This document shows positions 50,191-55,263 of a stretch of DNA of 55,263 nt, piece by piece. The stretch is from Chloroflexota bacterium (GTDB taxonomy: Bacteria; Chloroflexota; Anaerolineae; UBA4142). The position numbers and the translations under genes are program-made. The first letter of the stretch is position 1, and each line of letters begins with the position of its first letter. The notes under the pieces are model-generated. The model saw nothing but the letters and a program-made list of their open reading frames with translations. It did no database searches and was not told the origin of the DNA. The stretch covers positions 1 to 55,263 of the forward strand of contig JACRMI010000126.1 in the NCBI GenBank assembly GCA_016215025.1, given 5' to 3'.

Positions 50191-50262
50191 GTTGCAGGTG
50201 GCAGGCGGCAAGCGCCAAGTCACAAGTTACAGGTTACAAGTCAAGTCACAAGCGACAGGCAA
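50190..50262. repeat. Tandem-word hairpin spacer (CAAGTCACAAG type)
   Basis: CAAGTTGCAGGTGGCAGG and CGGCAAGCGCCAAGTCAC with ACAAGTTACAGGTTACAAGTC; the same vocabulary as 21925-22034. Here the words run mainly in one direction, so pairing is weaker. Confidence 0.6.
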
Positions 50263-50269
50263 AAATGCA

Positions 50270-50394
50270 ATCTGTCATTGCGAGAAGCGGCGCAAGCAAG
50301 TACCGTCAACAGGAAATAAACAGGGCGACGAAGCCGCGTACGCGTCCATCTTGGTTGGGGATTGCTTCGCAAACACCGCTCGCAATGACGTTTC
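50270..50394. repeat. GTCATTGCGAG...CTCGCAATGAC palindromic element
   Basis: TGTCATTGCGAGAAGCGG at one end faces CCGCTCGCAATGACG at the other, with GGGGATTGCTTCGC inside. It resembles the dispersed GTCATTGCGAGC...GAAGCAATCCC elements common in many bacterial genomes. Confidence 0.75.
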
Positions 50395-50398
50395 GCTG

Positions 50399-51466
50399 TT
50401 ACGCTCCAGCTTTTCGGTATTTCTCGACGACCTCATACATCGCGAAAATGTTTTCGTCGGGCGTGCCGTGGTCCATGTTGATGCAGCAAATGCCGACGTT
50501 TTCCAACCGACCCACCGAACGCAACAAACTCTCGGTGTCGTCTGCAATTTCGCGGGGCGTGCATTGAAGCACTCGGATCGGACTGAGCCGCAAGTTCAAA
50601 AACGCATTCGGTAATAGCTCACGACAACGCGCCACATCCGCGCCCCAACCCACATCGACAAAAGCCGGCGACAGCTTTGCGTACTCCGCCGCAACGATAT
50701 GCAAGTTGCTGCCGCAGTGATGAATACCAAACGGCTGCAAGCGTTCTGCCATGCGTTGTTCAATCGGCAGTTGCATCGCGCGATAGCTCTTGGGCGAAAT
50801 CATTTGCACCGAACAATTCGCATGAATGAACGGCGTCGGCGAAAGACGCTCCGCCATGCGATTGACCGACATCGAATAACTCTTCGTGCGTTGCTGAACG
50901 TAGCTTGCGACTTGCGTAATCAACTCACCGATCAACTCCAACAAGCGGCGCGCGCGCTCTGGCGCTTGATAAAAATCGGCAAAGAGGTCTTGACCGTAGA
51001 GGTGATACGCCGCGTTCAGCAAACCATCGGTGTTGAGATCGCCCATCACGTAGCCGTACCGCCCTTCGAGTTCGTCCATCTGCGCGATGAGTTGCTTCAT
51101 CGGATAGATGTTTTTCCAATCGGGCATTTCGAACTTGTCGATTTGCTCCATCGTCAAATGAACGGGTTCCGGTTGCGGCGCCGCATTCGGCTCAAAGCGA
51201 ATTTTCGCGCCGAGCAACGCGGGAATCACAAATCCGCCCGCGACATGCACTGAACCGATAATCGGACGCGGCTGCGGATTCGCTTCGCCCAGACCCAGCG
51301 CGCCATATCGTTCGTGCAACACGCGCCGCATGGTTACATCGTTCTGAATACGCGTGTCCGCGTCGAGATAGAACTTTTCGTCGAACGAGATCCCGACAGC
51401 GTTATGCCACCAATTGGGATTGAAGACAAGTTCGAGTGGAAGAATGGTTTTTGAAACGATTTGCAT
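50399..51466 (-). CDS. UroD-like protein with a possible zinc site (MtaA/MtbA-like)
   Basis: 355 residues, uroporphyrinogen decarboxylase superfamily. The TIM-barrel family segments are present (GYVMGDLNTDGLLNAAYHLY, FIHANCSVQMISPKSY). A candidate zinc site is HHCG, followed 75 residues later by the cysteines of ICCINMDHG, so the pattern H-x-C-X75-C resembles the H-x-C-X(n)-C zinc motif of methylcobamide:coenzyme M methyltransferases. The substrate-binding arginines of true UroD at the N-terminus are not visible. No corrinoid protein or heme genes are nearby, so neither heme synthesis nor standard methyl transfer fits the context. It is followed on the same strand by a paralogue. Confidence 0.8.
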   Translation of the reverse strand: MQIVSKTILPLELVFNPNWWHNAVGISFDEKFYLDADTRIQNDVTMRRVLHERYGALGLGEANPQPRPIIGSVHVAGGFVIPALLGAKIRFEPNAAPQPEPVHLTMEQIDKFEMPDWKNIYPMKQLIAQMDELEGRYGYVMGDLNTDGLLNAAYHLYGQDLFADFYQAPERARRLLELIGELITQVASYVQQRTKSYSMSVNRMAERLSPTPFIHANCSVQMISPKSYRAMQLPIEQRMAERLQPFGIHHCGSNLHIVAAEYAKLSPAFVDVGWGADVARCRELLPNAFLNLRLSPIRVLQCTPREIADDTESLLRSVGRLENVGICCINMDHGTPDENIFAMYEVVEKYRKAGA

Positions 51467-51510
51467 TTACATCTCCGTATTGCGTATTGCGTGAATTAAC
51501 AGAACACGCA

Positions 51511-52653
51511 TTACACACCACGCATGGCTTCTATCATCGCCACCACATTTTCCGGCGGCACGTCTGCTTGGATATTATGCACCGTATTGAAAACGAATCC
51601 GCCGCCGGGCGCAAGCGCATCGATATTTCTGCGCACGTCGTCCTTCACTTGCTGCGGTGTACCGCGCGGCAAAATGTCTTGCGTGTCCACACCCCCACCC
51701 CAGAAAACAATGTCCTTGCCGAAATCGCGTTTGAGCGCAGCCGGTTCCATCCCCGTCGCCGTGATGTGAATCGGATTGAGAATGTCCACGCCCAGTTCAA
51801 TGAAATCGGGCAAGAGCGGACGCACGTTGCCACACGAATGGAAAAAGAGTTTTGAGTTTGGCGCGAGTTGCTTGATGCGCGTGAACAATGTTTTCAAACG
51901 CGGCTTGATTTGCTGGCGGAACATGCGCGGCGAAATCAGTTGCGAGAGTTGCGTGCCGTAATCGTCGGCTTCGGAAATCACATCGATCACATCGCCAAGC
52001 TGCGGCAGCGCCGTTTCCCAAAAAGCCAGCTTGCATTCGACCATCTTGTCGAAGAATGCGCCCGCCAAATCAGGCTTCGACGCCATGTCCATCAGCAAAA
52101 CTTCCATGCCGCGCACGCGCTGCGACATTTCGAAAACGCCCGCCAGCACACCCTTGATCATCACCGCTTTGCCTTGCGCGCGATAGGACAAGGCTTGTTC
52201 GCGCAAGCCCGCGATGCGATGTGGATCGCCGGTTTGGGGCCAATTGTGCTGGCAAATATCGTCTTGGGTAACCGATACATCGGACAGCGGCGACCTGACC
52301 ATCGAATAGTACAAACCGTCGAGCTTGGGTCGTCGATGCGTGACGCCCCACTCGTCGAGATATTCCCAGTAATCGCCAACGTCTCTATTCACAACTTTCC
52401 AATTGTGACTATTGCGCGGGAACAGTCCGCGCACATCGACGCCGAGTTTTTCGACTACGTCGTAATCTGGCAGCGCGAGTTGCTGGATCACATCGCACAT
52501 GATCGGCTTGACTTGAGGCAATCCCAGGTACTCGCGCAATCGCTGGTACGCAACGACGTGAATGCCCGTCACCTGCGTGCTGCCCAAATCAAATGGAATT
52601 CGATCTGGCTCTTGATGATTCAATGCCGCGAGTATACGTTCGCGAGAATTCAT
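51511..52653 (-). CDS. UroD-like protein, incomplete zinc site
   Basis: 380 residues, uroporphyrinogen decarboxylase superfamily. It opens MNSRERILAALNHQEPDRIP, the typical start of methyltransferase-like UroD proteins (MtaA/CmuA group), and continues IMCDVIQQLALPDYDVVEKL and FHSCGNVRPLLPDFIELGVD. The HSC pair of the zinc motif is present, but no cysteine occurs at the expected distance (about 73-75 residues) downstream, so zinc binding would need another ligand. It is adjacent to a paralogue with a complete motif, and to a Gfo/Idh/MocA dehydrogenase. The two may act as a pair or in one catabolic pathway (inference). Confidence 0.8.
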   Translation of the reverse strand: MNSRERILAALNHQEPDRIPFDLGSTQVTGIHVVAYQRLREYLGLPQVKPIMCDVIQQLALPDYDVVEKLGVDVRGLFPRNSHNWKVVNRDVGDYWEYLDEWGVTHRRPKLDGLYYSMVRSPLSDVSVTQDDICQHNWPQTGDPHRIAGLREQALSYRAQGKAVMIKGVLAGVFEMSQRVRGMEVLLMDMASKPDLAGAFFDKMVECKLAFWETALPQLGDVIDVISEADDYGTQLSQLISPRMFRQQIKPRLKTLFTRIKQLAPNSKLFFHSCGNVRPLLPDFIELGVDILNPIHITATGMEPAALKRDFGKDIVFWGGGVDTQDILPRGTPQQVKDDVRRNIDALAPGGGFVFNTVHNIQADVPPENVVAMIEAMRGV

Positions 52654-52682
52654 TATTTCCTTTTTTCAGGACGCCGACAAAT

Positions 52683-52742
52683 GCAGATGAAGGTGGAGAA
52701 TTTAAAAATCAGCGTTTGTCCGCGTTCATCCGCGTCCAATTC
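52683..52742. repeat. CGTTTGTCCGCGTTCATCCG words
   Basis: A single arm of the GAACGCGGATGAACGCGGA vocabulary, between the UroD-like and oxidoreductase genes. Confidence 0.55.
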
Positions 52743-52746
52743 TTTA

Positions 52747-53754
52747 TCACTCAACCGAAATTCTAGCCCCATTTTCACACGAACGGTAAATCGCTTCCAT
52801 GATTTTCCAAGCGGCGACGGCTTCTTCGCCGGGAATTAACGCGGGCTGTTGGCACAGCAAATTCGGAATCAACTCGGTGATAAAATCGCTGTGCGCGGTA
52901 CCGGAATATGGGAAATTGACCAGTTCAGGATTTTTGCCGCGTCGCTCCAATTTCCAAAACCCTTCGGCGAGCGGTCCACCCAGGATGCGCCCTTCCGTTC
53001 CGAGAATATCAAACTCGTTGATGCTGGCCGGCGATTCAAACGTCAGCAGCAACGAAACGAGCGCGCCATCGCGCGTGCGCATCTGCGCGCTGAGCGTATC
53101 TTCGATTTCGAATCCGCTCGCCTGCGACGAACAGTATGCCATTACGTCCGTCACCTCGCCAAGGAAAAAACGAATGAGATCGACCCAATGACTGCCGGCG
53201 TTCGCCAGCACGCCGCCGCCACTTTGCGTGCGCGAGTTTAGCCACGCGTATCTGGCATCGTCCGCAAAATAATCGGCGATGAGCGCAGAAAGTTGCACGC
53301 GCGCTTGCAGCACACGCCCGATTGCGCCTTCGTTAAGCAAGCGTTTGATTGCGCGCGTGACGTACCAAAAGCGTCGATAGTACGCGACGTTGAGCGGCAC
53401 GCCGTTGCGCTGGCACACCTCGACGATGGCTTGCGCTTCTGCGACACCTGTGCCCATCGGCTTTTCGCACAGCACGATTTTATGCGCTTCTGCCGCGAGG
53501 GTCACATGTTCGAGATGCAAATAATGCGGCGATGCAACATAGACCGCGTTCACGTCTGGATCAGCGACGAGCGCGCGCGCGTCCGTGTACCAACGCTTGA
53601 CGTTATGCCGCCGCGCGAAATCTTCTGCCTTGGCTGCATCGCGCCGCATGACGGCGACCAACTCCGAGCCAGGTGTCCGATAGAGCGGCGGACCACTTTT
53701 TAATTCGGCGACATTGCCGCAACCGATGATGCCCCAGCGAATTGTATTTTCCAT
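52747..53754 (-). CDS. Gfo/Idh/MocA family oxidoreductase
   Basis: 335 residues. N-terminal Rossmann domain: IRWGIIGCGNVAELKSGPPL with the GxGxxA motif, VYVASPHYLHLEHVTLAAEA, and the family hallmark EKP (E97-K98-P99) in VLCEKPMGTG. The C-terminal domain contains GVLANAGSHWVDLIRFFLGE, a helix-strand region where the catalytic His/Asp of this family lies. Members oxidise or reduce sugars, inositols or sugar-like compounds with NAD(P). The conserved lysine of the catalytic pair is K98. It sits in a minus-strand run with UroD-like and SGNH proteins. Confidence 0.9.
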   Translation of the reverse strand: MENTIRWGIIGCGNVAELKSGPPLYRTPGSELVAVMRRDAAKAEDFARRHNVKRWYTDARALVADPDVNAVYVASPHYLHLEHVTLAAEAHKIVLCEKPMGTGVAEAQAIVEVCQRNGVPLNVAYYRRFWYVTRAIKRLLNEGAIGRVLQARVQLSALIADYFADDARYAWLNSRTQSGGGVLANAGSHWVDLIRFFLGEVTDVMAYCSSQASGFEIEDTLSAQMRTRDGALVSLLLTFESPASINEFDILGTEGRILGGPLAEGFWKLERRGKNPELVNFPYSGTAHSDFITELIPNLLCQQPALIPGEEAVAAWKIMEAIYRSCENGARISVE

Positions 53755-53808
53755 GATGTAGAGTCCTTTGCTTCAAAAACCCGTCTTCTTGAACAGGTCT
53801 AGAATGTA

Positions 53809-54447
53809 TTATGGATTCCCGTCGAGAAAACGGGTCTTTAGAACACTCAAATATCCAGCGATAAATGCCGCCTGCTGCGCCCGAACCTCATCGCGGAAAT
53901 GAGCGTGATCGCAATAAATGTCGTCGCCCAAATTGCGCGTGAAGGCGAACAAATCGATCAGCGGTACTTGGTTGGCGCGCATGACCTGGTCGGCGATAGA
54001 GTTGTATTCGTCCACGTTGCGCGCAAATCGATTAAAGTCCATCCCAGGCTTGTTGTGGATTTGATCGACGACCGGCGTCGTCCGCACCCAAATCATTTGA
54101 CGCGCAACCGGCTTGCTCAGTCGCACGATGGTCGCTAGGTTTTCGCCGTACTGCTCGAGCGGAATTTGGAATCGATGTTCGGCAAGCTGCCAACGCAAAT
54201 CGTGCAGTCCACAGTTTACCATCAAATAATCGAATGGCGCGCGCGGATCGTTTTGCAACGTCCGCACATAATCGATCACCATCGACGAATCGCCGCCGTT
54301 CGCGCCTTCCGGGTTGTCGAGATTGTCAGTGGTTCCTGTCTTGCGCGAATACGCCATCACGCCGGTCAGCATCTTTTCGAGATACGGACCGTACTGAATG
54401 GAAATGCTGTCGCCCACCACATGCAGCGACGGAAGAGAATGAATCAT
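53809..54447 (-). CDS. SGNH/GDSL-type hydrolase
   Basis: 212 residues. Block I HVVGDSISIQYG carries the nucleophile S14. Block II is GANGGDSSMVIDYV, block III is LMVNCGLHDLR with N78, and block V is DHAHFRDEV, with Asp and His near the C-terminus. The layout matches SGNH hydrolases acting on esters of sugars, lipids or glycans. There is no signal peptide, so the protein is probably cytoplasmic. ATG at 54445-54447. It is on the minus strand in the same run as the Gfo/Idh/MocA and deoxyribosyltransferase-like genes. Confidence 0.85.
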   Translation of the reverse strand: MIHSLPSLHVVGDSISIQYGPYLEKMLTGVMAYSRKTGTTDNLDNPEGANGGDSSMVIDYVRTLQNDPRAPFDYLMVNCGLHDLRWQLAEHRFQIPLEQYGENLATIVRLSKPVARQMIWVRTTPVVDQIHNKPGMDFNRFARNVDEYNSIADQVMRANQVPLIDLFAFTRNLGDDIYCDHAHFRDEVRAQQAAFIAGYLSVLKTRFLDGNP

Positions 54448-54479
54448 GTCTGCTTCATCACTCGGTCAAATTGAATATC

Positions 54480-54518
54480 AAGTTGTCATTCTTCGCTTCG
54501 CTCAGAATGACAATTGGC
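54480..54518. repeat. TCATTCTTCGCTTCGCTCAG element
   Basis: GTTGTCATTCTTCGCTTCGC then TCAGAATGACAATTGG: inverted ends TGTCATTCT/AGAATGACA, a short member of the TCTGAGCGAAGC family. It overlaps the 3' end of the following gene by a few codons. Confidence 0.75.
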
Positions 54519-54900
54519 TGAATAACTGTTCAAGATCTTTTCCATCATCGTAGTAGAACACCGTGCGTGAAATTCCTTGCAGCGTCGTCGAAACATCTGC
54601 ACCGCGTCGTGCGATCGTCACAATCGGAATTTGATTGGCGTGCGCATACCCTGCTTCGATTCCGACGCCGACGCCCTTTTCGGTAAGATCGACAACGACC
54701 CAATCACTCGCGTCGATTGCGGCGAATGTGCGCCGCATCAACTCCGCCGCATCAAACTGGATTTCGCCCCAGTGTTCCACATCGCGCACGATGCACGTCG
54801 CGCTGTGACCGCAACTCTCAAACGCCGTTAAAATCGATTCGATGAACTCGCGGTTGCTGTGATCGGCATGATATTTGATGGAGAGAAATATTTTCATCAT
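54502..54900 (-). CDS. Nucleoside 2-deoxyribosyltransferase-like protein
   Basis: About 132 residues. The short Rossmann-like fold starts KIFLSIKYHADHSNREFIE, continues with FDAAELMRRTFAAIDASDWVVVDLTEKGVGVGIEAGYAHA and ends IVTIARRG. The segment DLTEKGVGVGIEAGYA corresponds to the catalytic glutamate region of nucleoside 2-deoxyribosyltransferases, but the family also contains many uncharacterised TIR/SLOG-like relatives. Start codon choice is uncertain (ATG 54900 or 54897, or GTG 54906), since a repeat lies directly upstream. Its final codons overlap the palindromic element at 54480-54518. Confidence 0.7.
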   Translation of the reverse strand: MMKIFLSIKYHADHSNREFIESILTAFESCGHSATCIVRDVEHWGEIQFDAAELMRRTFAAIDASDWVVVDLTEKGVGVGIEAGYAHANQIPIVTIARRGADVSTTLQGISRTVFYYDDGKDLEQLFSQLSF

Positions 54901-55110
54901 TGTCACTGAGCACGTTCGCTTCGCTCAGTGTAAACTCCGCGAAGAGTCTCCGCCTTGCCAAGTACGAGATTCTTCGTCGCTCTTTTGAATTATTGCCAAG
55001 AATACTTTATCGAGTCGCTCCTCAGACTGACGGTTTGAGCGACGGACAAAGCAAGTCGAAGAGTTTGTTGTCCTCTTCGACCGTGTCTCGTTCATCAAAA
55101 CACAGGAGTA
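54901..55110. repeat. Composite of TCTGAGCGAAGC-type palindromic elements
   Basis: CACTGAGC...GCTCAGTG inverted ends (54904-54929) are followed by CCAAGTACGAGATTCTTCG and CGCTCCTCAGACTGACGG, arms of the same family as 38007-38097 and 31198-31284. No credible gene is in this stretch; a 70-codon open frame is translated from the repeats. Confidence 0.65.
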
Positions 55111-55159
55111 TTCAGCGATAAATTGGCAATAAAGCAAAAGTCACTTTTTGACTAAAAAG

Positions 55160-55217
55160 AGTTCTCATGAACAATCAGCTCTATCCTGCCAAGGAAAGGG
55201 CCAAACATGAGAACTCC
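55160..55217. repeat. Inverted repeat GAGTTCTCATG/CATGAGAACTC
   Basis: An 11-bp perfect inverted repeat (55160-55170 and 55207-55217) with a 36-nt loop that includes the AAGGAAAGGG ribosome site. It would place the ribosome site and start codon of the next frame in a hairpin. Confidence 0.65.
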
Positions 55218-55263
55218 AAAGACATTATACCATACCACACCGACCATTTATCCTTGCGAATTA
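55207..55263 (+). CDS. Start of an unknown gene running off the window
   Basis: ATG 55207, preceded by AAGGAAAGGG with 6 nt spacing. The visible 19 codons give MRTPKTLYHTTPTIYPCEL. The family is not recognised. The start codon lies in the right arm of an inverted repeat. A transposase (of an insertion sequence whose end is the repeat) is one possibility, but nothing in the visible part proves it. Confidence 0.35.
   Translation, partial: MRTPKTLYHTTPTIYPCEL

Noticed and set aside
50399..52653. Heme biosynthesis (HemE) assignment for the UroD-like genes
   Set aside because: No other heme genes are adjacent, the N-terminal start of the longer protein resembles the methyltransferase-like group, and a zinc-type motif is present in one.
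54925..55137. 70-codon minus-strand frame
   Set aside because: Translated from palindromic repeat arms; no ribosome site and no promoter.

Overview
The window looks like chromosomal DNA of a bacterium of moderate GC, most likely a member of the Chloroflexota (Anaerolineae-like). That placement is an inference. It rests on the block tuf-fusA-rpsG-rpsL next to rpoC-rpoB, a large charged coiled-coil insertion in RpoC, threonine/proline-rich lipoproteins, family 1 and family 5 solute-binding proteins, CocE-type hydrolases and UroD-like enzymes. Many promoters match the housekeeping sigma consensus, with 16-17 bp spacers. No phage, integrase or CRISPR array is visible, and no tRNA or rRNA gene was recognised.

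Layout. 1-12.4 kb (minus): the information-processing core, EF-Tu (cut by the window edge), EF-G, S7, S12, RpoC and RpoB. The S12 operon and rpoB each have a consensus promoter and a leader of about 340 nt rich in nested hairpins. 12.8-21 kb (minus): a heme-c lipoprotein, asparaginase, a diaminopentanoate-dehydrogenase-like enzyme, a metallo-beta-lactamase-fold hydrolase, a probable 6S RNA with its own promoter and terminator, aspartyl-tRNA synthetase, a membrane M50 peptidase, a DUF922 lipoprotein and an orphan ABC ATPase. 21-25.6 kb: scpA (plus), then a TauE-type permease, a glutaredoxin-thioredoxin fusion and a CocE-type hydrolase (minus).

25.8-35.2 kb (plus): eight co-directional genes, namely an unknown protein, a secernin-like Ntn hydrolase, a methyltransferase, a TPR membrane protein, a kinase-fold-like protein, a class III aminotransferase, an amidase and a TIM-barrel isomerase. 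No described pathway is recognised. 35.3-44.6 kb (minus): a carbohydrate regulon led by a LacI regulator with a perfect operator at its own promoter, followed by a sugar isomerase, two zinc dehydrogenases flanking a hexulose-6-phosphate-synthase-like enzyme, a sugar ABC importer and a ROK kinase. It ends in a strong terminator.

44.7-55.3 kb: a small peptide-coding unit with its own terminator, a Tat-exported multicopper oxidase and an OsmC protein (plus). A minus-strand run follows: a family 5 solute-binding lipoprotein, two UroD-like proteins, a Gfo/Idh/MocA oxidoreductase, an SGNH hydrolase and a deoxyribosyltransferase-like protein. The last 57 bases open a plus-strand reading frame that leaves the window.

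The most unusual global feature is the spacers. Many short intergenic gaps are imperfect hairpins whose arms are built from short tandem words that differ from gap to gap. Other gaps carry short palindromic elements present in several copies.
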